From NCBI GenBank assembly GCA_016720925.1, contig JADKJR010000004.1, positions 248,001-312,000 of the forward strand: 64,000 nt of DNA, given 5' to 3'. The position numbers and the translations under genes are program-made. The notes below the pieces were generated by a model, which saw only the letters and a list, made by a program, of their open reading frames with translations, was not told where the DNA came from and searched no databases. The DNA is from Betaproteobacteria bacterium. Lineage in GTDB: Bacteria; Pseudomonadota; Gammaproteobacteria; Burkholderiales; Usitatibacteraceae. Shown here piece by piece: positions 8,073 through 16,998 of this stretch (position 1 is the first letter of the stretch; the number at the start of each line of letters is the position of its first letter).

Positions 8073-10479
8073 ATGCGGCGCCAATCACTTCGTTTCCAGG
8101 CGCTGGCCTTTTTGGCCAGCGCAACAATTATTGCCTTTAGCGGCTGGGCCAATGCGGATCCTCCATCGCGCGTCGCGCGACTCGGCTATGCCACCGGCGC
8201 GGTCAGTTTTTCACCCGGCGGCGAGAATGAATGGGTTCAGGCCACGGTCAATCGTCCGCTGACGACTGGTGATCGCCTCTGGGCCGATGCGCGCGCCCGT
8301 GCCGAAATCCAGATCGGCGGCGCCGTGATCCGCATGAATGCATTCACCAGCGTATCCATTCTCAATCTCGACGACGAAATTACCCAGCTGCAATTGACGC
8401 AGGGCACATTGAATGTTCGCGTCCGCCGTCTCGATCCCAACCAGTTGTTTGAAGTTGATACGCCTAACCTTGGCGTTTACCTTGAGGCAGGCTGGCGAAT
8501 ACCGGATTGAAGTGGATGCAGATGGCAACGCAACGACCATCATTGTGCGCAGCGGCCGTGGCGAAGCCTATGGCGATGGTGCAGCCTATGTCATCGATTC
8601 GCGGCAACCGTATCGGTTCACGGGAACCGGCTTGCGCGAGTACGATTACATTGATTCGCCGCGCCTCGATGAGTTCGATAACTGGGCGAGCCAGCGAGAT
8701 CGCCGTTACGACAATTCGACTTCCGCGCGCTATGTTTCGCGGGATGTGGTTGGCTATGAAGACCTTGATCAGAACGGTACGTGGCGCGCCGATGCAACTT
8801 ACGGCAACATCTGGTTTCCCAATCGCGTGGCCGCCGGCTGGGCGCCATATCGCGACGGTCACTGGGCGTGGGTCGATCCGTGGGGTTGGACGTGGATAGA
8901 TGATGCACCGTGGGGTTATGCCGTGTCACATTACGGTCGCTGGACGAATCAGCGCGGCGCATGGGGTTGGGTGCCCGGTCCGTCCCGCTCCCGCGCTTAC
9001 TACGCCCCGGCACTGGTCGCCTTCGTGGGCGGCGACAATTTCCAGCTCAGGATTTCCAGCGGCAATGTCGGAGGGGTCGCATGGTTCCCGCTTGCGCCGC
9101 GCGAAGTCTATCGGCCGTCCTATGCAGTGAGCCGCGGCTATTTCGAGAATATCAATCGCAGCAACACGGTCGTCAATACGACCGTCATCAATAATTATTA
9201 CAACAATTCGAACGTGACCAATGTGGTCTACGCCAACCGGCAAGTGGCAGGAGCTGTCATCGCCGTACCCGCGACAGCTTTCGTGCAATCGCAGCCGGTG
9301 TCCAGGGCAAGGGTAGAGATGCCCCGGGAATTGATCGCCAGTGCGCCAATCGCGCTGGTTCCGCGCGTGGCGCCTGTTGAGAAGAGTGTTCGTGGCGCTG
9401 CAGCTCAGGGTGGCAAGCCGCCAGGACGCGTGTTTGAGCGCCCAGTAGTTGCGCGCACGGCGCCGCCTGCGGCGCACGCGGGATTTGCGGCGCAACAACA
9501 GCAACTGGCCGCCAAGCCTGGAACTCCGCTCGACCCGGCCGCGCGCCAGGCGTTGAAGCCAGCGCCAGCAGTGCCGGCACCCGTGGTCAAAGTAGTTATC
9601 CCGCCGCAAGTTGCGCCGCCGACCGCGCTTCCTCCGCGAGTTGCGCCCAACATGCCTGCGGGTAAGGCCGGTGATAAGCGTGGAAAATCCGATGAACGCA
9701 ATGTACCGGCCACGCCTGCAACTTCGGGCACTACGGGTGCAGCACCGCAAGCCGGAACGTCCATACCAGCGGCACAACCACCGGAGCAACGCGGAAGGTC
9801 CGATCTTCGTGGCAAGGCCGATCAACGCGCTCAACCTGTTGCCCCAGTTCCACCGGCACCGGCACCCGCGCAAAGTGCGGCGCCGACCCGCGTCGCGCCA
9901 CCGCAACCTGCTCCCGTGATGCCCGCCACGCCGCCTGCGGAACAACGCGCTAAACGCGATCCGCGCGATCCGCGCGATCAAGCCAACCAACGCGGCAACG
10001 AAGGGCAACGAGTGCAGCCTGTCGCGCCAGTCGCACCTTCATCACCGGTGCAACGTCCGTCACCGGCCCAGCCTGCACCGTCGCAAGCCGTCCCGCCATC
10101 CCCACCAACGCCGCAGCCCGAACAACGTGGAAGATCCGAACCGCGCGGACAACCGAACGCAGCGCCGCCGCTGCAACGCACCATTGAGCCAAAGACTGCG
10201 CTTCCGCAAATTGTTCCTCCGGCACGCGCAGCGCAACCCCCACCGCAACCGCCGAGGGCAGAGCCTGTCCCGGCAATCAGGCAAGCCGAGCCACGTGCCC
10301 CCGCGACTGCGCCTAACGCGCCACAACGACCACCGCAGTCACAATCGGCGCCTAAGGCAGAACCCCGAGGCCAGGAGCCCAAGCCTGCTGCCGGCCAGCC
10401 GGAAGACAGGAAGAATGACAAGAAAAAAGACAAGGAAGAGCAAAAGCGGGACGAAGAAAATCGCAAGCAAAGGGAGTAG
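8073..10479 (+). CDS. Secreted FecR-domain / Trp-rich (DUF6600-like) proline-rich protein, frameshifted
   Basis: An ATG at 8073 with AGGA upstream opens a signal peptide, then a FecR-like domain (RVARLGYATGAVSF, then GDRLWADARARAEIQIGG). The frame breaks near 8472 at CTTGGCG; removing one G joins DTPNL to AFTLRQAGEYRI and continues to 10479, about 801 residues in all. After the FecR part comes a Trp/Gly/Tyr-rich region (WAWVDPWGWTWIDDAPWGY), which is the hallmark of DUF6600 proteins. The C-terminal 370 residues are Pro/Ala/Gln/Arg-rich and end in a lysine/glutamate tail. It is probably an envelope or surface protein; its function is unknown. The indel may be a sequencing error. Confidence 0.8.
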
Positions 10480-10598
10480 CCGTTCTCACATCGCCGGGTA
10501 ATTCATTTTTTGTCCCGCAAGCATTGGAAGCAAAGTTATTTGGACCGTCGCGTGCAATACGGCATGCAACGCTAGTTCGACATAAAGGAAACCACATC

Positions 10599-10889
10599 AT
10601 GAAATATTCAATCGCCGTTGCAGTAGCATTGTCCGCGCTGGCATTAAGCGCATGTGACCGACCGACGGTTGTCGTACCGTCGGCCCCGGCTGTCGTGGCC
10701 GTTCCGGGTCCGGCGGGTCCGCAGGGCGCGCAGGGCGCGCCGGGTGCCTCGGCAGAAAAAGGTGCAACCGGCGCAACCGGAGCAACTGGTGCGGAAGGCG
10801 TTCAAGGTGCTGAAGGCGCCAAGGGCGACAAGGGTAGAACAGGTGGCGACACGATCGTTGTCGTTCCTCCACCGGCTCCCCAGCGTTAA
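10599..10889 (+). CDS. Small collagen-like lipoprotein
   Basis: 96 residues. The signal peptide ends in a lipobox (LALSAC), so the mature protein starts at a lipidated cysteine. It continues with a Val/Pro linker and about 14 Gly-X-Y triplets (GPAGPQGAQGAPG, GATGATGATGAEG), a bacterial collagen-like triple helix, and ends VVVPPPAPQR. The start at 10599 is chosen for the signal peptide and the AAAGGA upstream; an in-frame ATG at 10524 gives no signal. It is likely an outer-membrane anchored stalk. It follows the FecR gene in the same direction with a 119-base gap. Confidence 0.75.
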   Translation: MKYSIAVAVALSALALSACDRPTVVVPSAPAVVAVPGPAGPQGAQGAPGASAEKGATGATGATGAEGVQGAEGAKGDKGRTGGDTIVVVPPPAPQR

Positions 10890-11078
10890 TTGGCTCCAAT
10901 CAAACATTGTTCAAATGGTCCGGGCGGTGGCCACATGCTGCCACCGGATCTCGAGGCATCATCTTCTCCTTTATCCATTGGCAGCCTCGAGCGCCTCCAT
11001 TTGAAAACGGTGAGCCGATGCCACGATCGACCAGGCTCGGTTCTCCTTGGATGTACGTGATGGAATGGTTGCTTTCGC

Positions 11079-11735
11079 CTATTGCCCGACTTTTTCGGTA
11101 AGAGAACTGCTGCCCGCATTCCACCATGCCTGAATGGATGTGAGGCAAATCGCGAGCCATGCGATTCCTTCTGCAAACGCTGCCAGTATGTCGCTCAAGT
11201 AATGAACGCCAAGATACAAGCGTGTCAGCGCGACAAACCCCACCATCGCGCCAGCGGCAAGGACAATCGCGATGCGCCATTGTTGATTGTGTGTCCGCGA
11301 GACTAGCAGTGCTGCCAACACCCCATAAAACAAAGTTGCGCCCGCCACATGGCCACTAGGGAAGCTATATGTCGTCATCAGCAGCAGCGGATCATCAAAG
11401 ATCGGGCGGGCGCGCTGGATAGTATGTGACAAGGCGACATTCAGAAGCATGCCGATCGGTACCGTCGCGCCCACGCACAACAGCCAGTACCAGTTTCTTT
11501 TTAGCGCCAGATAAACCGCGCCGAGCGCGACGGCAATTGTGATGGGGATCGTGTCATGGAGGTGCGTAACAACCAGCATTGCTTGCGTCATGGGCGGCGA
11601 AGATCGCGCGTGAAGCCATCGGGCAACGTGCACATCCGCAATCGTCAACGGCCCGCCGTTTACAACCGCCATTGCGACGTAGCCGAACAACCCGATCGCA
11701 CTTACCACAAAGACCAACCCGATTGTTATCGGCAC
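11079..11735 (-). CDS. PAP2-family membrane phosphatase
   Basis: 218 residues with about six transmembrane helices. The three phosphatase signatures are present in order: a shortened first block ending QRARP (about residue 105), SFPSGHV (about 123-129) and RLYLGVHYLSD (about 170-180). The histidines in SGH and GVHY are the catalytic pair. Family members dephosphorylate undecaprenyl pyrophosphate, phosphatidate or phosphatidylglycerophosphate; the substrate here cannot be told. The start is GTG at 11735; an in-frame stop lies shortly upstream. The 189 bases after the stop (10890-11078) hold nothing I can recognise. Confidence 0.85.
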   Translation of the reverse strand: MPITIGLVFVVSAIGLFGYVAMAVVNGGPLTIADVHVARWLHARSSPPMTQAMLVVTHLHDTIPITIAVALGAVYLALKRNWYWLLCVGATVPIGMLLNVALSHTIQRARPIFDDPLLLMTTYSFPSGHVAGATLFYGVLAALLVSRTHNQQWRIAIVLAAGAMVGFVALTRLYLGVHYLSDILAAFAEGIAWLAICLTSIQAWWNAGSSSLTEKVGQ

Positions 11736-11965
11736 GTCACACCAACCTGTTCTCTATTCTGTTTTTCGCCACACACGGGGTCAGTCTACACGGCGGCACC
11801 ACAATGACCGCCAGCCTGAACTGATCGTGTTGCCAAACAATCAGAATCCTCCTACATTTTTTTGGGCAGCCGGCCAATTGCCGGGCGGCCGCCTGCGCCC
11901 AAGAATGTGACAAGGCATCAATGCCGGTTTGCATTGTTCGTTCTCGGAAAACTCTTGGGGATCAA

Positions 11966-12745
11966 ATGAAAAAAATTACTGCAGGTCTGATATTGTTCTG
12001 GCTCGGCTCGCCGTTTGCATCGGCAAACACCTTCACGACCGATCTGACGGATATGTGGTGGAACGCCAATGAATCCGGGTGGGGAGTCACGGCCACCCAT
12101 CAACGCGAAGTTGTTTTTCTGACCTTCTTCGTCTATAGCACGGACAATCGGCCCACTTTCTATACGGCAACGGCAACTTATTCGGGTCAGACGGGAGCAG
12201 GGGCGCTGGTTTTTTCCGGCCCGATGTACCAGACCACGGGACCATGGCTCGGGACCACGTTCAATCCCGGCTTGGTCAGCGTCAGGCAAGTTGGCACGGT
12301 GGACTTTACCGCGTTCATTGACGCGGCTACATTGGCCTACAGTGTTGACGGCACATTTGTGACCAAGGCATTGACGCGGCAGACCTTTCGTAACAATGAC
12401 CTGTCGGGAAGTTTTGCGGGCATTTTCAAGCAGACGTCGACCGGCTGTTCAAATCCGTTGAATGCGGGCACGACCGAGACAGTCGCGGGAGTGGCGATTA
12501 CCAATTCCGCCACCACGCTTTCAATGACTTCAAACGCAAGCGGGACAATTTGCAATTACGTTGGCAACTATCGCCAGAGTGGACGGATGGGTTCGTCATC
12601 AGGCACGTATACGTGCCCGGGTGTCGCCGGCAACTATGACATGGTGGAAATCGAGGCCAACCCATCTGGCATTACGGGTAGATTTTTGTCCCAGGACAAT
12701 TTGTGCTCACAAACGATTGGACGATTCGCGATCGTAACCAGGTAG
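11966..12745 (+). CDS. Secreted protein of the WWNxNESGWG family, unknown function
   Basis: 259 residues with a signal peptide (residues 1-20, cleaved after FASA). The mature start, DLTDMWWNANESGWGV, matches a signature I know only from uncharacterised secreted proteins of beta- and gammaproteobacteria, in which a WW-N-x-N/P-E-S-G-W-G block is followed by a beta-rich domain. Later residues contain two Cys pairs (TGCSNP / TICNYV and TYTCPG / DNLCSQ), which suggests disulfides and an extracytoplasmic location. ATG 11966 is preferred over 11921 because it starts the signal peptide and has TTGGGG upstream. It is a single gene with no neighbours in its direction. Confidence 0.7.
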   Translation: MKKITAGLILFWLGSPFASANTFTTDLTDMWWNANESGWGVTATHQREVVFLTFFVYSTDNRPTFYTATATYSGQTGAGALVFSGPMYQTTGPWLGTTFNPGLVSVRQVGTVDFTAFIDAATLAYSVDGTFVTKALTRQTFRNNDLSGSFAGIFKQTSTGCSNPLNAGTTETVAGVAITNSATTLSMTSNASGTICNYVGNYRQSGRMGSSSGTYTCPGVAGNYDMVEIEANPSGITGRFLSQDNLCSQTIGRFAIVTR

Positions 12746-12893
12746 TTGTTTCAAGGTGAACACTTGAGGCGAGCGCAGGTATCCCGAACGGGGTTGCAAT
12801 GCGCTTGCCATCATCACCGGGCAATGTGGCTGACCAATTCCCGGTTTTGCCCGCCCGTTGCGACACAGAACACAGGGATGAAAAGAGACAGGC

Positions 12894-13313
12894 ATGAAAA
12901 CGCATAAACATGCATTTCCGCTAAAACACCTCATGGTGATGACGGCGGCCGGGACGCTCGACCTCAACGCCTCGAAAGTTGCGCTGAAGTCAATCGTGGC
13001 CGACCCGGACTTCGATGAGCAATATGAAGTACTGCTTGATCTCCGGGGTATCGAATGTGCCATGTCGACTGTTCACATCTATGAGCTTGCGAAGCACATG
13101 GCGTTTCCAAATCCGGCACTGCCCACCAACAAGAAAATCGCAGTACTGGTGGATGGTAATTTCGCATTTGATCACGCACGGTTTCTCGAAATGTGTGCCG
13201 GTAACAGGGGGCTTAACTTGCGTGCTTTTGAGAGCTACGGGAAAGCAAACGACTGGCTAAATGCTGACTTGCCGGATGATCGCAATCAGGTTGTTGCGTC
13301 GGTCGACGCGTAG
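12894..13313 (+). CDS. STAS/SpoIIAA-like domain protein
   Basis: 139 residues, cytoplasmic, no signal. The pattern LMVMTAAGTLDLNASKVALKSI, then YEVLLDLRGIECAMS, then KKIAVLVDG and the C-terminal AFESYGKANDWL is that of small STAS/SpoIIAA-like domains, in which an alpha/beta fold senses or binds a partner. No phosphorylatable serine motif is evident. The gene stands alone between a secreted protein and the FAH-family gene. The fold assignment comes from the pattern only. Confidence 0.6.
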   Translation: MKTHKHAFPLKHLMVMTAAGTLDLNASKVALKSIVADPDFDEQYEVLLDLRGIECAMSTVHIYELAKHMAFPNPALPTNKKIAVLVDGNFAFDHARFLEMCAGNRGLNLRAFESYGKANDWLNADLPDDRNQVVASVDA

Positions 13314-13494
13314 CGCGGAATTGCTTCCGCCGTGCCAGTGAAGGTGCAATGCGCAACGTTGCTACGTGCGTGAATATTTGGCAGTCCCGTGCAAAAAATT
13401 GACCTCGCTCAAATGTCCGCTTCCCACGACGGGACTACACTACGCGAAAGTGGGCATCGCCGGATCGTCCGCTGTTAACTGCGGGGAAATTGCC

Positions 13495-14289
13495 ATGAAC
13501 CAAAATGATCGTCGTGAAATTCTCAAGACCGGTGCGGTCGCCACACTTGGGGCTATTGCCGGGTGCGCGCTTCCTGGTGGAGCAAGCAATGACATGAAAA
13601 CCTTGTTTCCCATCGGTGTCACGGTAATTCCAGTTGCCGGTAGTGTTGACCTGTTCCCCGTTCGCCGCATCTACTGCATCGGCCGCAATTATGCCGCGCA
13701 TGCGCGTGAAATGGGGTCCGACCCGACGCGTGAACCGCCATTCTTTTTCCAGAAACCGACTGATGCCATCCAGTTCATCGCGCCGGACAAGGTAGTCGAT
13801 CACCCTTACCCGACGCTGACCAAGAATTATCACTACGAAGTCGAACTTGTGGCGGCGCTCAACAAGGGCGGACGCAGCATTCCGGTCGACAAAGCGCTTG
13901 ATCATGTTTATGGCTACGCCCTGGGGCTTGACATGACCCGACGCGACTTACAGCGGGCAATGGGCGATCAGAAAAAGCCCTGGGAAATCGGCAAGAGCTT
14001 TGACAAATCCGCGCCGATAGGGCCGTTGCACACGGTCGGGCAGGTCGGTCATTTCAAGGAAGGCGCCATTTGGTTGAAGGTCAATGGCGCCATCAAACAA
14101 AACGCCAACCTGAACCAGATGATCTGGAGCGTCGCGGAGCAGATCTCCAGGATTTCCGAGGCATTCGAGTTGATGCCCGGTGACATCATTTATTCTGGTA
14201 CGCCGGAGAATGTCGGACCGGTTGTTCCCGGAGATGTGATCGCATGCCACATCGACAAGTTGCCGGAATTGAGCGTCAAGATCGTCTGA
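13495..14289 (+). CDS. Fumarylacetoacetate hydrolase family protein with a Tat-like N-terminus
   Basis: 264 residues. The catalytic FAH fold is clear: RRIYCIGRNYAAHAREMG, FFFQKPTDA, the metal-binding glutamates in YHYEVELVAAL, and YSGTPENVGPV near the C-terminus. Such enzymes cleave or decarboxylate beta-diketo acids using a divalent metal and are normally cytoplasmic. Here the N-terminus is DRREILKTGAVATLGAIAGC, a twin-arginine-like signal with a lipobox-like cysteine. ATG 13495 has GGGGA upstream and starts this signal; the longer ATG at 13366 adds an implausible leader. Export is inferred, not proven. Confidence 0.82.
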   Translation: MNQNDRREILKTGAVATLGAIAGCALPGGASNDMKTLFPIGVTVIPVAGSVDLFPVRRIYCIGRNYAAHAREMGSDPTREPPFFFQKPTDAIQFIAPDKVVDHPYPTLTKNYHYEVELVAALNKGGRSIPVDKALDHVYGYALGLDMTRRDLQRAMGDQKKPWEIGKSFDKSAPIGPLHTVGQVGHFKEGAIWLKVNGAIKQNANLNQMIWSVAEQISRISEAFELMPGDIIYSGTPENVGPVVPGDVIACHIDKLPELSVKIV

Positions 14290-14441
14290 CTACCCGAAGA
14301 TGGTCGCGGCACTTCGCGCAGGTTTCGATCGAGCGATGGCAACCTGAAGCTTCCGGTGCATTGCGCGAAGCGGCGTCTATCGCGGAAATTGGCGTTGAAG
14401 GCATGAATCCATATGGATCAGTTGCGGAGTGTACGATTTAT

Positions 14442-14891
14442 TCAAATAAGACTGGCCAGCCACTCGATAAAGTCATCCGCTATCTTTTCCGGCGCCTGTC
14501 GGTTTCCAATTGTATGGTCCCAAAAAACCACGGGAGCGGAATCTCCGACACGTTGCATGGTGTCGATGCAAATCTGATCGCCATCATCTTCATTGTGCAG
14601 CGGCAGAAGGTATGGGGGGATTCGTAAATTCATACCTGAGCGCGTCAGTTTTCTCTGGCTTGCGGTCAATTTTACGATGTCAAGCCATACAGGAACGTCC
14701 TGTCCAAGGCCATGAATCTCAAAGTGGCCAATGCAACCCCAACCGAACGAGGCCAGGAACCGTCGATAACTTTCCGGAAAGGCCAAGCCCAATGCGGCCT
14801 CTGCCGCAGAAATTGTCGTGGCATTGGCGCCGGCACCATGCTCGAATTCTTCGTTGCCATAGAGACGTCGCGCCACTTCATCAAAAGTCAT
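14442..14891 (-). CDS. SMI1/KNR4 (SUKH) family protein, possible orphan immunity protein
   Basis: 149 residues. The SUKH signature is visible: ISAAEAALGLAFPESYRRFLASFGWG near residues 27-52, then the IHGLGQDVP and DGDQICIDT blocks and APVVFWDH. SUKH proteins are best known as immunity proteins of contact-dependent and polymorphic toxins. No toxin gene, Rhs/CdiA remnant or secretion gene lies beside it, so it is an orphan. It points toward the multiheme cluster and ends about 90 bases from its cytochromes, without apparent relation. Confidence 0.8.
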   Translation of the reverse strand: MTFDEVARRLYGNEEFEHGAGANATTISAAEAALGLAFPESYRRFLASFGWGCIGHFEIHGLGQDVPVWLDIVKLTASQRKLTRSGMNLRIPPYLLPLHNEDDGDQICIDTMQRVGDSAPVVFWDHTIGNRQAPEKIADDFIEWLASLI

Positions 14892-14984
14892 GATATTGAT
14901 CCGTTTGGTTGAGTTGCATTCACGAAAAGGTGGCTTCTTGTGAGAATCCCATGGTGGTGGGCATTTTCAGCAAGGGTTGCGTTA

Positions 14985-16028
14985 TTACAGTTTCTTGACA
15001 GATGCAGTTCGTTGCGGGACATCCTCTGCAATTGCAAATGCGCGAATAACGTACGCAGCCACCGCGTCAATTTCAGCCGCCGTTAACACATTTTTCCACG
15101 CAGGCATTGATGTTCCCTCGATGCCCGTGGCAATGACGGCGGTGAGTCTTGCTTTATCGTTTGCGCTGGACTGCGCGGCGGAAAAGTCGGTGGCATTGGG
15201 TTCGAGAAAACTGCCGATCCAGTTGCGGCCTGTGCCGTCGGCGGCATGGCAAAACGCGCAGTTTTTCTGATATAGCCGTTCGCCATGTTTCTCGACTTTT
15301 GTCAGGCCGGGAATAGCGCGTGGCTTTTCGTGGGTGTGGTGCGGATCGAAACCTGAATGCCCATCGGCGCGCCCGGATTCCGCCAACAGGTAGAAATCGG
15401 GTGGGTACGTTACCGGTCGTATCGCCCAAGCAGGGCCGTCGATCCTGGCTCTCCCACGGTCGTGACAGCTGATACACGCGTTCATGAAAAGCCTTTTCCC
15501 TTGTCGCTGTGCAGGTGACAGGGTTTCGTTGAGTTCGTCGAGCGCAATTTCGCCGGTCGCGAATGGGAAGGCGCTCCTGTAGCGTTCATGATTACGCCAT
15601 CCGTTATCGTCGGTGTGATAATGGGTGTTTTTCGCCTTCGCGCGCGTGAATTCGTCGATTATGAAATCCGCGACAGCCTGGATCTCGTTTTTAGCGAGCA
15701 AACCGGCGAAGCCCTTCATTGCCGTTCCCGTCCGCCCATTGGTAATTGCGTCGATTGCGTGCTCGCGCGGCAACTCAGCCGGTGAACTGGTTTTGAAATT
15801 TCGCGGTGCCGGATTCAGAAAAGTGGCCGCCAAGGTCTGCGCATCGCCTGAATAGCCATGACAGTAGTAGCAACGAAAATTGTAGACTTGCCGTCCCAGT
15901 TCATGGCTTGCGCTGACTTGCGCGATGTTGCTGACATGCGGCGTTGGGGCGACAGCGCCATGCTCGCAGGCAGCAATTGCGACCAGTGCGAAAGTCCTGA
16001 AAGCAGCCAGAAGTGTCGTTCGGATCAT
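14985..16028 (-). CDS. Triheme c-type cytochrome, periplasmic or lipid-anchored
   Basis: 347 residues with three CXXCH sites: CYYCH, CISCH and CAFCH, in three cytochrome c-like domains. Each of the outer two domains has a downstream methionine (TAMKGF, TSMPAW) as likely sixth ligand, so these are high-potential class I haems. The N-terminus reads MIRTTLLAAFRTFALVAIAAC, a signal peptide ending in a possible lipobox. Its start overlaps the stop of the diheme gene upstream by the ATGA pattern, so the two are one operon, running from the sigma-54 promoter at 16908-16923. It would serve as a soluble electron carrier for the cluster. Confidence 0.9.
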   Translation of the reverse strand: MIRTTLLAAFRTFALVAIAACEHGAVAPTPHVSNIAQVSASHELGRQVYNFRCYYCHGYSGDAQTLAATFLNPAPRNFKTSSPAELPREHAIDAITNGRTGTAMKGFAGLLAKNEIQAVADFIIDEFTRAKAKNTHYHTDDNGWRNHERYRSAFPFATGEIALDELNETLSPAQRQGKRLFMNACISCHDRGRARIDGPAWAIRPVTYPPDFYLLAESGRADGHSGFDPHHTHEKPRAIPGLTKVEKHGERLYQKNCAFCHAADGTGRNWIGSFLEPNATDFSAAQSSANDKARLTAVIATGIEGTSMPAWKNVLTAAEIDAVAAYVIRAFAIAEDVPQRTASVKKL

Positions 16029-16828
16029 TTGCGATCGCTCTGGATTGGGTTACCGGCTGTGGCGATGAAGCGTAGGTATACGTATTCGGCGATATTGGCA
16101 ATTTCCTGTGCGTTCAGTACCTTTTCCCACGAGGGCATTTCGGTGCTGCGTTTGCCTTGCGCGATGGATAGAATCAACAGTGGCCGGCCAAAGGCGGCAC
16201 GCGATTCAGCACTCACGAAGCTACGCGGCCTGGGTGAGATGAAATAGGCACGTGGGCCATTTCCGTCGCCGTCCTTCCCATGGCATGCGACGCAATTTTG
16301 CTCATACAGTCGCTGGCCTGCCGCCCAATCGCCCTTGAGAGGCGCGGGCACCGGGGCGGTGTTTTTCTGCTGGCTTGCTGCGGGTGCGACAAATGTTTTT
16401 GCCGCGCCTATTTGCGCGCTTCCCGCGTCAAGGTTGGCATTTGCATTCATGAACGCATTGCGAACATGGTCGACAATTGCGGCGATCTGGACATCCGAAA
16501 GCTGCGTCTTCCATCCGACCATTGCAGTGCCTGGGCGTCCTTCGCGAACGCCGAGAATCATGCGCTCGCGCGTGAGCATGGCGCGGGTGCCGGGGCGGGT
16601 GAAATCCACTGGCGGCGGGTTCAGGCTTGCGCGCGCGCGGCTTTGACCGTCGCCTTTGTCGCCGTGACACACAGAGCAGTAGCTTTGATACAACTTGGCG
16701 GGATCCGCAGCGGATTTGCCGGCCTCCGATGTGCCTCCCGCCACGGCGGCAAGCATTGGCAAGACGCATGAAAGCGCTATCGACAAGCCCCTTACAGAGT
16801 TGGAGAGCGTTTTGAATCGATTTCTCAT
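16025..16828 (-). CDS. Diheme c-type cytochrome, periplasmic
   Basis: About 267 residues with two class I cytochrome c domains: CSVCH followed by GTAMVGW, and CVACH followed by TEMPSW. The methionines are the likely axial ligands. A signal peptide (SVRGLSIALSCVLPMLAAVA) follows the ATG at 16828; ATG 16849 is a possible alternative, and the open frame to 17101 runs into the divergent promoter region and is rejected. First gene of the minus-strand operon, divergent from the NHL lipoprotein gene, with a consensus sigma-54 promoter about 80 bases upstream. Confidence 0.88.
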   Translation of the reverse strand: MRNRFKTLSNSVRGLSIALSCVLPMLAAVAGGTSEAGKSAADPAKLYQSYCSVCHGDKGDGQSRARASLNPPPVDFTRPGTRAMLTRERMILGVREGRPGTAMVGWKTQLSDVQIAAIVDHVRNAFMNANANLDAGSAQIGAAKTFVAPAASQQKNTAPVPAPLKGDWAAGQRLYEQNCVACHGKDGDGNGPRAYFISPRPRSFVSAESRAAFGRPLLILSIAQGKRSTEMPSWEKVLNAQEIANIAEYVYLRFIATAGNPIQSDRK

Positions 16829-16907
16829 CGGTGCCACGGAAGGGGTCATCAAAATTGGAGGGGGCAATAGGTTACGGATGTTTTCGCGTCGAATGGTTCG
16901 ATAGGCA

Positions 16908-16923
16908 TGCAATATCAGTGCCA
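16908..16923 (-). promoter_or_regulatory. Sigma-54 (-24/-12) promoter for the diheme-triheme cytochrome operon
   Basis: Read on the minus strand the sequence is TGGCACTGATATTGCA, which matches consensus TGGCACG-N4-TTGCW with the essential GG and GC exactly 10 bases apart. It lies 80 bases before the ATG at 16828 and only 21 bases from the divergent plus-strand promoter. Confidence 0.8.
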
Positions 16924-16944
16924 TGTCGTGCTGCTGCAGGCTTT

Positions 16945-16960
16945 TGGCACATTCCTTGCG
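16945..16960 (+). promoter_or_regulatory. Sigma-54 (-24/-12) promoter for the NHL lipoprotein gene
   Basis: TGGCACATTCCTTGCG: perfect -24 (TGGCAC) and -12 (TTGC) elements with 5-base spacing. Transcription would start near 16971, leaving about 28 bases of leader with a strong GAGGAAA ribosome site before the ATG at 16999. Confidence 0.85.
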
Positions 16961-16998
16961 AGTTGGTGGTCGCAATGCCTTACGGCGAGGAAAGCAAT

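Noticed and set aside
8926..10008. Minus-strand 360-residue Arg/His-rich frame opposite the FecR-like gene
   Set aside because: Its odd composition is the complement of the Trp/Pro-rich coding strand; no domain.
10890..11078. Possible small gene or RNA between the collagen-like and PAP2 genes
   Set aside because: No start with a ribosome site and no clear stem structure were found.
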